NCBI GenBank assembly: GCA_023457435.1 | Contig: JAEWLS010000027.1 | Location: 62,001-126,000, forward strand | Direction: 5' to 3' | From: Pseudomonadota bacterium | Lineage (GTDB): Bacteria; Pseudomonadota; Alphaproteobacteria; Rhizobiales; Rhizobiaceae | DNA: 64,000 nucleotides | In this document: piece after piece, positions 24,386 through 32,642 of the stretch | Layout: every line of letters begins with the position of its first letter | Position numbering within the stretch: the first letter of the stretch is position 1 | The notes under the pieces: generated by a model | The model's database searches: none | Seen by the model: only the letters and a program-made list of their open reading frames with translations | What the model was told of the DNA's origin: nothing | Translations under genes and position numbers: made by a program

Positions 24386-25582
24386 ATGCAGCCATTCGCC
24401 GGCATCAAGGTCATCGACCTGACGCACGTCCTGGCAGGTCCGTTCGCGACCTACCAGCTCGCGGTGTTCGGCGCGGACGTCATCAAGATCGAGATGCCGC
24501 ATGACCCGGACCAGACACGCCTGCTGGGGTCGGACAAGGAGCTCGCCAGGGGGAAGATGAACACCTTCTTCCTGGCACAGGGCTCGAACAAGCGCTCGAT
24601 GACGGTCGACCTGAAGACCGACGCAGGGCGCGACATCCTGCGCCGGCTGGTGAAGGACGCCGACATCCTGGTCGAGAACTACCGGCCGGGTGCGATGAAG
24701 GCGCTGGGGCTGGGCTACGAGGAGATGTGCAAGCTCAATCCGCGGCTCATCTATGCGTCGATGTCCGCTTTCGGTCAGGACGGTCCGCGCAGCACGCACA
24801 CGGGCTACGACCCGAACATCCAGGCCGCGTCCGGTATGATGGCTGCCACCGGCACCCCCGAGGTCACGCCATTGCGCAACGGGACTTCGGCTGTCGACTA
24901 CGCGTCGGGCACGATGGGTGCGTTCGCGCTGGCCACTGCGCTGTTCCAGCGCGAGCGAACCGGCAAGGGCCAGTTTATCGACATGGCGATGCTGGATGTC
25001 GCGCTTGTACTGATGGGCACGCACATGTCGGGCTACCTGCGCAACGGCTGGCATCCCAAGCCCATCGGAAACAAGGTCGAGGTCTCGACCAATTGCCTTT
25101 ACGATGCAAGCGATGCACCGATATTGCTGGCGGCATCGAATCTGCGGCAGCAGAAGCGCCTGTGGAAGGTGCTCGGCCGCCCGGATATGGCGAAGAACAC
25201 CAACGAGGAGCGCCGCGCCGACTACGAGCGCGAGGTCGCGACGCTGGCCGAGATCATGAGAACGCGGACGGCGGCCGAATGGGAGAGTTTCCTGCAGGAC
25301 AACCACGTTCCGGCGACGCGCATCTGGAAGCTGTCTGATACACTCGCCGACAAGCAGCTGGAGACCCGCCAGATCGTGCATCGCTTTGACGGAGCGCCGG
25401 GTGTCGATGGAGCGTTCGGCGTCCCGCTTGCCGCCTTCAAGCTGCGGCACGGGGCCGCCGAGATCCGGACCCCGCCGCCGCAGTTCGGAGAGCATAATGA
25501 CGAGGTGCTGACGTCGCTCGGCTACTCGTCCGACGAAATCGCGCGGCTGCGTGCCGACAAGGTCATCGGCGAGCGGCCCTGA
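24386..25582 (+). CDS. CaiB/BaiF (family III) CoA-transferase, no. 2
   Basis: A 398-residue family III CoA-transferase. It has MQPFAGIKVIDLTHVLAGPF, FGADVIKIEMP and NKRSMTVDL, then LVENYRPGAMKAL. The catalytic Asp142 lies in GYDPNIQAASGMM, and KGQFIDMAMLDVAL is present. It is a paralogue, not a duplicate, of the gene at 20373. GAGGAG precedes the ATG, 9 bp after the enolase-family stop. Together with the third copy at 26407 it brackets the citryl-CoA-lyase-like gene, as if it supplies its thioester substrate. Confidence 0.93.
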   Translation: MQPFAGIKVIDLTHVLAGPFATYQLAVFGADVIKIEMPHDPDQTRLLGSDKELARGKMNTFFLAQGSNKRSMTVDLKTDAGRDILRRLVKDADILVENYRPGAMKALGLGYEEMCKLNPRLIYASMSAFGQDGPRSTHTGYDPNIQAASGMMAATGTPEVTPLRNGTSAVDYASGTMGAFALATALFQRERTGKGQFIDMAMLDVALVLMGTHMSGYLRNGWHPKPIGNKVEVSTNCLYDASDAPILLAASNLRQQKRLWKVLGRPDMAKNTNEERRADYEREVATLAEIMRTRTAAEWESFLQDNHVPATRIWKLSDTLADKQLETRQIVHRFDGAPGVDGAFGVPLAAFKLRHGAAEIRTPPPQFGEHNDEVLTSLGYSSDEIARLRADKVIGERP

Positions 25583-25592
25583 CGGAGGATCC

Positions 25593-26414
25593 ATGCGCAT
25601 CGGCAAACAGGACAACAACTTCACGGCGATCGCCACGTCGGACTCGGAATCGATTACGGTCCGCGGCAAGGATCTGTGCGGCGAGCTGATCGGCAAGGTC
25701 GGGTTCACCGACTACTTCTTCTTTCTCGTCACCGGACAGATGCCGACGGAGACGCAGCGGTTCTTCACCGACGCGGTGATGGTGGCGATCGCGGAGCATG
25801 GTCTGGTGCCATCGGTGCAGGCGGCGCGGCTGACGCTCGCCGCGGCACCCGAGGCGGTGCAGGGCGCGATTGCGGCCGGCGTGCTCGGCATGGGGTCCGT
25901 CGTCGCCGGGAGTTCGGAAGTCGCGGGCCGCTTCATTGCCGGTCTTATCGAGAAGGCGAAGGCCTCCGGCCGCACCTACGAGGAGATCGCCCACGACGGC
26001 TTGGCCGAGCTGAAGGCGAAGAGGCAGAAGGCGCCGGGCATCGGCCATCCGCAGCATTCCGGCGGCGACCCGCGCGCCGATGTGCTTATGGCGCTTGCCG
26101 ACGAGAAGGGGGTCTCAGGCGACCATATCCGTATGCTGCGGGCCATGGCAGCGGTCGCGCCGAAGGCGATGGGCCGCGAACTGCCGATCAACGTCTCCGG
26201 CGCGATCCCGGCGGTGATGCTCGACGTCGGCTATCCGCTCGGCGCGATGAAGGGCCTGCCCGTGCTGGCGCGCACCGCAAGCCTCATCGCGCACCTGTTC
26301 GAAGAGGCACAGCGGCCGATCGGGTTCATCATGTCGAACCACGCAGATCTTGCGATCGAGTATGACGGGCCGCTGCCGGCGGGCGCGGAGCGGAAGGAGC
26401 GCCAGCATGGCTAA
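25593..26414 (+). CDS. Citryl-CoA lyase-like protein (citrate synthase superfamily)
   Basis: A 273-residue protein with only the C-terminal-type citrate synthase fold, the size of stand-alone citryl-CoA lyases. It contains FTDYFFFLVTGQMPTE near residue 45 and the active-site GIGHPQHSGGDPRA with its histidine near residue 150. IGFIMSNHADLAIEYDG near the end is also a family segment. Known citryl-CoA lyases split (3S)-citryl-CoA into acetyl-CoA and oxaloacetate. Between two CoA-transferase genes it probably cleaves a 3-hydroxy-3-carboxyacyl-CoA made by one of them (inference). GGAGGA precedes the ATG; the longer frame to 25551 is disfavoured. It overlaps the next gene by 8 bases. Confidence 0.82.
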   Translation: MRIGKQDNNFTAIATSDSESITVRGKDLCGELIGKVGFTDYFFFLVTGQMPTETQRFFTDAVMVAIAEHGLVPSVQAARLTLAAAPEAVQGAIAAGVLGMGSVVAGSSEVAGRFIAGLIEKAKASGRTYEEIAHDGLAELKAKRQKAPGIGHPQHSGGDPRADVLMALADEKGVSGDHIRMLRAMAAVAPKAMGRELPINVSGAIPAVMLDVGYPLGAMKGLPVLARTASLIAHLFEEAQRPIGFIMSNHADLAIEYDGPLPAGAERKERQHG

Positions 26415-27540
26415 GGTGCTTTCAGGCGTGAAGGTCGTCGAAATGGGCACCTTCATCACCGGCCCCGCGGCCGCGATGCACCTCGGCGATCTCGGCGCCG
26501 ACGTCATCAAGGTCGAGAAGCCGGAAACCGGCGATCCTTTCCGCGCCTTCAAGGGCGGGCTCTACTCGCCGCACTACCAGACCTACAACCGCAACAAGCG
26601 TTCGATCGCGCTCGATACGGCGGAAGCCGGGGACCGGCAGGTATTCCACGACTTGATCCGGCAGTCGGACGTCTTCATCCAGAATTTTCGCCCGGGGGTC
26701 GCCGAGAAGCTCGGGGCGGGCGAGGCGGAGCTCCGGGAGATCAATCCGCGCCTGGTCTACGTGGCAATCTCCGGCTTCGGCACGTCCGGCCCTTCGCGAG
26801 ACCGCCCGGCCTATGACACGGTGGCGCAGGCCGCGAGCGGCTTCCTCCGGCTCGTCGTGCCGCCGACCAATCCGCGCGTCATCGGCCCCGCCCTGGCCGA
26901 TGCCATCACCGGCTTCTACGCCGCGTTCGGGGTACTGGCCGCGCTGAACGAGCGCCACGTCACCGGCAAGGGCCGCCGCATCGACATCTCGATGCTGGAA
27001 GCGATGTGCCACTTCAATCTCGACTCGTTCACACACTGGTTCTCCGAAGGCGAGATAATGAACCCGCTGTCGCGCCCGAGCGTGTCGCAGTCCTACATCT
27101 TCGAATGCAGCGACGGAAAATGGATTGCCTTGCACATGTCGTCGCCGCCGAAGTTCTGGGAGGGACTGGCGAAGGTCATCGGACGCCCGGACCTGTTCGA
27201 CGATCCGCGCTTCGCGACCCGCTTTGCCCGCATCGAGAATCAGGACGCGCTGATCGAGTTCATGGGGCCGATCTTCAAGGGCAAGACGCGGGAGGTCTGG
27301 TGCGCACTGCTCGAGGACGAGGGCGTACCCTATTCTCCCGCATATGACAGCAACGAGGCGCTGGAGGATCCGCAGGCCAGGCACCTGAAGATCGAGGTGT
27401 CGGCGACGCATCCGGAAATGGGCCTGTTCCGCACGGTTCGCAATCCGCTCAACTTCGACGGCGAGCCGGATCTCGAAATCACGCCGCCGCCGACGCTCGA
27501 CGAGCACGGTGCCGAAATCAGGGCAGAACTGAAAGGCTGA
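26407..27540 (+). CDS. CaiB/BaiF (family III) CoA-transferase, no. 3
   Basis: A 377-residue family III CoA-transferase and last gene of the operon. It has MAKVLSGVKVVEMGTFITGP, GDLGADVIKVEKP and YNRNKRSIALD. The catalytic Asp137 lies in RPAYDTVAQAASG, and KGRRIDISMLEAM is present. It is the third distinct member of the family in 7 kb. It overlaps the citryl-CoA-lyase-like gene by 8 bases. The stop at 27540 abuts the end of the oppositely oriented GMC gene with no gap, so the two transcripts must converge and overlap. Confidence 0.93.
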   Translation: MAKVLSGVKVVEMGTFITGPAAAMHLGDLGADVIKVEKPETGDPFRAFKGGLYSPHYQTYNRNKRSIALDTAEAGDRQVFHDLIRQSDVFIQNFRPGVAEKLGAGEAELREINPRLVYVAISGFGTSGPSRDRPAYDTVAQAASGFLRLVVPPTNPRVIGPALADAITGFYAAFGVLAALNERHVTGKGRRIDISMLEAMCHFNLDSFTHWFSEGEIMNPLSRPSVSQSYIFECSDGKWIALHMSSPPKFWEGLAKVIGRPDLFDDPRFATRFARIENQDALIEFMGPIFKGKTREVWCALLEDEGVPYSPAYDSNEALEDPQARHLKIEVSATHPEMGLFRTVRNPLNFDGEPDLEITPPPTLDEHGAEIRAELKG

Positions 27541-29175
27541 TCAAGCCGCCCGCGCGCCGGCCTTGCGGTCGGCGCGGATCATGTCGGCACCTTTCTCGGC
27601 GATCATGATGACCGGCGCGTTGGTGTTGCCGGAGGTGATCGTCGGCATGATCGAGGCATCCACCACCCGAAGCCCCTGCACGCCCTGCACGCGCAGCCGG
27701 TCGTCCGTGACCGCCATCGAGCCGCGCCCCATCATGCAGGTCCCGACCGGATGGAACACCGTGCCGGCGGTATGGCGCGCATAGGCGAGCAGTTCGTCGT
27801 CCGTGGCGGCCGCCGGTCCGGGCATGATCTCCTCAGCCTCGTGGCGCCTGAAGGCTTCCTGCGAAAGGATGCGGCGCACCGCGCGCATGCCTGCAAGCGC
27901 GACGGCGCGATCCTCCTCGGTGGCCATGAAGTTGTTCAGGATCGCCGGTCTGACTTCCGGATCGGCGCTGGTGATGCGCAAATGCCCACGACTTGTGGGT
28001 CTTGCAATGCAAACCGACGTGCCGATGCCGGGCCACGGATGGGTGGGCCCGCCGACTTTCTCGTAGCTCGCAATCGAGATCTGGAACTGGATGTCCGGCG
28101 TCTCCAACGCGCGGTCCGACTTGAGAAAGCCCGTCAGCAGCGAAACCGGCGCGCCCATCGGGCTGGTCAGGCCGAGCAGGTATCCCGCGCCCAGCACGGC
28201 TTTGTGCAACGGCGTCTTGAGGTAGGAGTTCAGCGTGCGGGCGTTCGCCACACGGTGAAGCACGCGGATCATCCAGTGGTCGTGGAGGTTCTCGCCGACT
28301 CCCGGAAGGTCGGCTACGACGTCGATACCGTGGCGGCCGAGCAGATCCGCGGGACCGACGCCCGAGACCTGCAGCAGATGCGGCGAACCGAAGGCGCCGG
28401 CGGCGAGAATGACCTCGCCGGACGCGCGCGCCTCATGCACCGCGCCGCGATGCCGGTAGACCAGGCCGGCGGCACGCCTGCCGTCGAAGCGGATGCGATG
28501 CACCGACGCTTCGGTAACGACTCTGAGATTGCGACGTCGCATCGCGGGCTCGAGAAAGGCCCGGTGCGCGGACCAGCGCTTGCCGTTGCCGATGGTCGTC
28601 TCGAAGAGCGCGAAGCCTTCCTTGCCGCCGCCGCCATTGTAGTCGTCAAGGCGTGGATACCCGGCTTCAGCCGCAGCATTCATGTAGGCTTCGAGGATCG
28701 GCCAGCGGTAGGGCGTGGTGCCCACCTTAAGTTCGCCGCCCGCGCCGTGCGTGGCGCTTGCGCCGCGGTCGTAGTCCTCCGACCGCTTGAAGTAGGGCAG
28801 GACGTCTTCCCAGCCCCATCCGACATTCCCCATTTGCCGCCATTGCTCGAAGTCGGAAGCGTGGCCGCGTACGTAGACCATGCCGTTGATGGCCGAGGAA
28901 CCGCCAAGGCCACGCCCGCGCGGCATGCGGACGACGCGGCCGTCGAGATGCGGTTCAGGCTGCGAATCGTAGCGCCAGTCAAAGCGCGGGTTGCCGTGCA
29001 GGAAAGGGATGCCGAGCGGCACGTCGACCCAGAAATGCCGGTTCGTGCCGCCTGCCTCGATCAGCAACACGCGAGTCTCAGGGTCGGCGGTAAGCCGGTT
29101 CGCCAGAACGCAACCGGCGGAACCTGCGCCGACGATCACGTAGTCGAACGAGCCGCCATCGACGAAATTCGGCAT
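27541..29175 (-). CDS. GMC-family FAD-dependent oxidoreductase (choline/alcohol dehydrogenase-like)
   Basis: A 544-residue flavoprotein with canonical GMC motifs. The FAD-binding segment is VIVGAGSAGCVLANRLT and the loop is RGRGLGGSSAINGMVYVRGH. The active-site His lies in TVFHPVGTCMMG and the Asn in TSGNTNAPVIM. It oxidises a primary alcohol or similar group and passes electrons from FAD to an acceptor. Unlike the GMC protein at 15790, all catalytic motifs are standard. It faces the CoA-transferase operon and has its own twin operator 8 bp upstream of the ATG. It is thus part of the same regulon though on the other strand. Confidence 0.95.
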   Translation of the reverse strand: MPNFVDGGSFDYVIVGAGSAGCVLANRLTADPETRVLLIEAGGTNRHFWVDVPLGIPFLHGNPRFDWRYDSQPEPHLDGRVVRMPRGRGLGGSSAINGMVYVRGHASDFEQWRQMGNVGWGWEDVLPYFKRSEDYDRGASATHGAGGELKVGTTPYRWPILEAYMNAAAEAGYPRLDDYNGGGGKEGFALFETTIGNGKRWSAHRAFLEPAMRRRNLRVVTEASVHRIRFDGRRAAGLVYRHRGAVHEARASGEVILAAGAFGSPHLLQVSGVGPADLLGRHGIDVVADLPGVGENLHDHWMIRVLHRVANARTLNSYLKTPLHKAVLGAGYLLGLTSPMGAPVSLLTGFLKSDRALETPDIQFQISIASYEKVGGPTHPWPGIGTSVCIARPTSRGHLRITSADPEVRPAILNNFMATEEDRAVALAGMRAVRRILSQEAFRRHEAEEIMPGPAAATDDELLAYARHTAGTVFHPVGTCMMGRGSMAVTDDRLRVQGVQGLRVVDASIMPTITSGNTNAPVIMIAEKGADMIRADRKAGARAA

Positions 29176-29182
29176 AAAGCAC

Positions 29183-29216
29183 TTCCGTATATCGAAAACT
29201 TTGCCGGTATACGAAA
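29183..29216. promoter_or_regulatory. Twin IclR-type operator (site F) before the second GMC gene
   Basis: TTCCGTATATCGAAA at 29183-29197 and TGCCGGTATACGAAA at 29202-29216, again 19 bp apart. Read on the minus strand, GATTAT just ahead of the outer box may be a weak -10; no good -35 is seen. The inner box contains the GGAAG ribosome site of the gene, so a bound regulator would block both start site and leader. Confidence 0.72.
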
Positions 29217-29239
29217 TAATCTGCGGTGCTGCACGTATT

Positions 29240-30607
29240 TTATGAAGCGACTGTCGTGTTGGCCGCGGGCAGCGTCACGCGAAACACGGTGCCCAGGCCA
29301 TTCGTCTCGACCACCGCGATCCGGCCGCCGTGGCGAGCGACGACATCGCCTACGATGGTCAATCCGAGGCCTGCGCCGCGGTCGGATGGTCTGACGCGGT
29401 AGAACGGCTCAAAGATCCTGTCCCTGTGCTCGGGGGCGATGCCCGCGCCCTGATCGGCGATCTCGACGGCCCCGTCAGCATCGATGCTCAGCGAGATCGA
29501 GCCAATGTTGCCGCCGTAAGCGATGGCGTTTTGGAGAAGGTTGACGATCACCCGCTCCAGTGCAGGGCGGTCGCCGCGCACCACGTATCGGGGCAGCGCG
29601 CTGTCGAAACCGAACTCATAGCCCGCGGCTATCGCCAGCGGCGCGATATCGGAGGCGACACCGCGAGCCAGCTCCACGAGATCGACCTCGGCCATTGGTG
29701 CGGCCGAGTGATCGAGGCGCTGCGTATCGAGAAGCTGTTCCGCGAGGTTGCCGAGCCGCGCTATGTCCAGCAGCAGGCGCCGGTCCCGTTCGGTGCTCGG
29801 CGACGTCGTCTCGACGCGCGTCTGAAGAATCGCGATCGGCGTCTTCAACTCGTGCGCGGCGTCGGCGAGAAATCGCCGCTGGCGTGCATAGCCCTCGTCC
29901 AGACGGCCGAGCGCCGTGTTCACCGCACGCACCAGCGGCACGATCTCCCCCGGCAGCTTCTCCTCCGGCAGCCTCGTCCCACGCTCGCCGACATCTATGG
30001 TGGCGGCGAGTTGTGCGGCCCGCTCGACGCCACGGAATTCCCGCCTGATGATCCACGCAATCGCGACCACCGCGACGACGGCGAGCGTGAGCAGGATCGG
30101 CACCATTGCGCGGAGCGTGACCACGAGTGCTGCCCACCAGACCAACTCGATGCGACCGCCGCCGGTGAGTGCGTGAATGCGTCCGGCAGGTGTATCCGCC
30201 ACCCTAAGCGCAGCTGCCAGCGCTCCAGTCGTGCCGACATCGGAGAGATTGCTGGTGCCGAAGCGTGCCAGCTCCGCCGCCACCGAGCGCAGCGGTTCGG
30301 GGACGATGCCGTATTCGACCCGACCGCCTGCGCCATCGACGACGACATACCACAGACCGGGAGAATTCGTCCGTAGCGCCTCGAGGCGCGGCGTATCGGC
30401 AAGCGTCAGCTCGCCGTCAGACGTGCGTCGCACCGCGTCCACGACGATCGTCGAGTCTTCCTGGGCGACGACCGAGCCCTCGATCCCGTAGTTGACCAGC
30501 AGTACATATACGCCTGTAAGCGCGACGACGCAGATTGCCAGTGCCTGGAACGGCACGAGACGTGCTGTGAGGCGGCCACGCAGAGTGCGGGCGCGGACGG
30601 GGCTCAT
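29240..30607 (-). CDS. Sensor histidine kinase of an efflux-linked two-component system
   Basis: A 455-residue membrane kinase. Membrane helices lie near residues 18-40 and 163-187, flanking a roughly 120-residue periplasmic sensor. A HAMP-like linker follows, then HisKA with phosphoacceptor His in LADAAHELKTPIAIL. The ATPase domain has the N box NLLQNAIAYGG, the G1 box ADQGAGIAP and the G2 box RGAGLGLTIV. Its start overlaps the stop of the upstream regulator gene by 4 bases (ATGA). Divergent transcription from an RND pump suggests that the pair senses a toxic compound or envelope stress and controls the pump (inference). Confidence 0.92.
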   Translation of the reverse strand: MSPVRARTLRGRLTARLVPFQALAICVVALTGVYVLLVNYGIEGSVVAQEDSTIVVDAVRRTSDGELTLADTPRLEALRTNSPGLWYVVVDGAGGRVEYGIVPEPLRSVAAELARFGTSNLSDVGTTGALAAALRVADTPAGRIHALTGGGRIELVWWAALVVTLRAMVPILLTLAVVAVVAIAWIIRREFRGVERAAQLAATIDVGERGTRLPEEKLPGEIVPLVRAVNTALGRLDEGYARQRRFLADAAHELKTPIAILQTRVETTSPSTERDRRLLLDIARLGNLAEQLLDTQRLDHSAAPMAEVDLVELARGVASDIAPLAIAAGYEFGFDSALPRYVVRGDRPALERVIVNLLQNAIAYGGNIGSISLSIDADGAVEIADQGAGIAPEHRDRIFEPFYRVRPSDRGAGLGLTIVGDVVARHGGRIAVVETNGLGTVFRVTLPAANTTVAS

Positions 30608-31278
30608 GCCGCCTGCCTGATGAGGTATCCAATCCCGCGGATGGCATGGATCTCGACGTTGGCGCCGGCATCACCGAGGCGGCGGCGCAGGCGGGATATG
30701 TGGGCATCCAGCGTGTTCGAGGCTATCTCGTCGTCAAAGCCGAAAACGGCCTCTTCCAGCGCCGTCCGCGCGACGGAGCGGCCGCTGCGTCGCAGCAGCG
30801 CCTCCAGCACCAGCAGTTCGCGCCGCGGAAGCTCAAGCGCCGACCCGGCGACATCGACGCCGCCGCCATTCAGATCGAGGCTCAGATTGCCGAGCGTCAG
30901 CGGCTGCATGCGCACCTCTGTCGGCCGCCGCATCACGGCTCGAAGACGGGCCATCAGTTCGTCGGACGAGAACGGCTTCGGCAGATAGTCGTCGGCGCCG
31001 CTGTCCAGGCCGGCGATGCGGTCCTCAGTGGCACCCAGTGCCGACAGCACGATCACCGGCGTGTGACGCTCCCCCGCGCGGAGCAATGGGATCAGTTCCA
31101 GTCCGTCGCCATCCGGCAGCTTCCGGTCGAGCAGCACGACGTCGTGGTCGGCCGCACGAATCGCCTCGCGCGCGATGGCCAGCGAACGCGCAAGGTCGAC
31201 CACCATGCCGCGAGTGCGCAGCACAGAAGCCAGCATGCCGGCCATTTCGGGCTCGTCCTCGACAAGAAGCAGTCGCAT
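30604..31278 (-). CDS. OmpR-family response regulator
   Basis: A 224-residue regulator. The receiver has the acidic pair in LLVEDEPEM, the phosphoacceptor Asp in VVLLDRKLPDGDG and the Lys in LPKPFSSDEL. The C-terminal winged helix includes ELPRRELLVLEALLR and LDAHISRLRRRLGDAG. It is the partner of the kinase encoded with a 4-base overlap downstream. It lies 158 bp from the divergent membrane-fusion gene at 31437, and that spacer is its likely target. Confidence 0.95.
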   Translation of the reverse strand: MRLLLVEDEPEMAGMLASVLRTRGMVVDLARSLAIAREAIRAADHDVVLLDRKLPDGDGLELIPLLRAGERHTPVIVLSALGATEDRIAGLDSGADDYLPKPFSSDELMARLRAVMRRPTEVRMQPLTLGNLSLDLNGGGVDVAGSALELPRRELLVLEALLRRSGRSVARTALEEAVFGFDDEIASNTLDAHISRLRRRLGDAGANVEIHAIRGIGYLIRQAA

Positions 31279-31436
31279 CGCATTCCGATCCTGTCACAAA
31301 GCCTCGGTTAAACACATTGCGACACCATTGCATCGGGCGGCGCGCCGCAATGCTCTGGCAATGTTTGCGACCTATTGGAGCTCAGCAAACGATGCACGGC
31401 CTGTACGCTTCGCGTCTCAGCCCGCAGGATGATCAG

Positions 31437-32639
31437 ATGAACGCTCCGATACGCCCCAGCCTTCAAGAGGCGCAACCCTTGCCGACGAACGTCAACGCGC
31501 CGAAGCTGGGCACCGCGCCCGTGCGGCGCCGCCGCCGCTGGCCCTGGCTCCTGCTGGTTCTGATCGCCGCAGGTGTCGGCGCGTATGTCTACCAGACCCG
31601 TTTCGCGGCCGAGGAAGCGGTAGTCGAGGCACCGCCTCCCGCCGAAATCACAATGCGGCTCGGCAAGGTCGAGGTGACGACCGTTCAGCCGGCGACGCTG
31701 CGCGAAACGGTCCGGGTGACGGGAGCGCTTGCACCGGCACGCCAGTCCGCCATCGCGGCGCAGGTTGCTGGTCGCGTCGAGACGATCGACGTCCGCCCGG
31801 GCCAGAGCGTTCGCCAGGGCGAGGTCGTCGCCAGCCTCGATACTGCCGACACGGAGCTGCGCATCGCCCAGCAGCAGGCCGCGATCGCGGCGACGCAGGC
31901 TCAGCTCAGCCTGGCCGAACGTCAGCTGGCGTCCACCCAGTCGCTGGCGGACAAGGGGCTTGCCTCTCCGTCGGCGCTGGAAAGCGCCCAGTCCAACGTC
32001 GAGGCGCTCAAGGCCAATATCGCGGCCCAGGAAGCACAGCTGGAGGGCATCCGGCTCACGCTGGACTATGCGACGATAACGGCGCCGTTCAGCGGCACGA
32101 TCTCGGCGCGCAACGTTGATCCGGGGCAGGCGGTTGGCGCGGGCACCGCAATCGCCTCGATCGTGGACCTCAACGAAATGGAAGCGCGCGCGCTTGCACC
32201 CCTCGGGACGGCCGCGGCGCTCAAGGTCGGCCAGTCCGCGGAACTTACCGTCGAGGGGTTCCGCGATCGCCCGTTCCAGGCGGAGATCAGCCGCATCAAT
32301 CCGGTCGCCGCAGAGGGCACCCGCTCGATCCAGATCTACCTGAAGATCGCCAACAGCGACGGAGCCTTGCGCGGTGGGATGTTCCTCAGCGGGCACGTGA
32401 TCGTGGCTTCCAGGGACAACGCGATGGCCGTGCCCGTGGGAGCGCTGCGCAGCGACGGCGACGGGGACTTCCTACTGGCGGTCGAAGCCGGTCGCCTCGT
32501 GCGCAAGCCTGTCATCCGCGGCACAGCATGGAGCGGGGGGCGTCTCGTCGAGGTCAGCGGCATTGAGGCCGGCACGATGATACTCGCCGTGCCGCTGCCC
32601 GAACTCCAGCCTGGCATGGCCGTCCAGTTGGAAAGCTGA
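31437..32639 (+). CDS. RND efflux periplasmic adaptor (membrane fusion protein)
   Basis: A 400-residue adaptor. A membrane anchor RRRRWPWLLLVLIAAGVGAYVY lies near residues 25-45. It is followed by the first half of the lipoyl-like domain (RVTGALAPARQSAIAAQVAG), a coiled-coil hairpin rich in Ala, Gln and Leu at about residues 140-205, and the second lipoyl half (ATITAPFSGTISARNVDPG). A beta-barrel then runs to the C-terminus. It links the inner membrane pump to an outer membrane channel, which is not encoded here. The ATG at 31437 (AGGAT upstream) is favoured; an in-frame ATG at 31392 is possible. The pump gene starts 3 bp after its stop. Confidence 0.93.
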   Translation: MNAPIRPSLQEAQPLPTNVNAPKLGTAPVRRRRRWPWLLLVLIAAGVGAYVYQTRFAAEEAVVEAPPPAEITMRLGKVEVTTVQPATLRETVRVTGALAPARQSAIAAQVAGRVETIDVRPGQSVRQGEVVASLDTADTELRIAQQQAAIAATQAQLSLAERQLASTQSLADKGLASPSALESAQSNVEALKANIAAQEAQLEGIRLTLDYATITAPFSGTISARNVDPGQAVGAGTAIASIVDLNEMEARALAPLGTAAALKVGQSAELTVEGFRDRPFQAEISRINPVAAEGTRSIQIYLKIANSDGALRGGMFLSGHVIVASRDNAMAVPVGALRSDGDGDFLLAVEAGRLVRKPVIRGTAWSGGRLVEVSGIEAGTMILAVPLPELQPGMAVQLES

Positions 32640-32642
32640 GCC

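Noticed and set aside
27751..29394. 547-codon open frame antisense to the second GMC gene
   Set aside because: Composition is that of a shadow frame, it runs across operator site F, and the minus-strand protein has clear family motifs.
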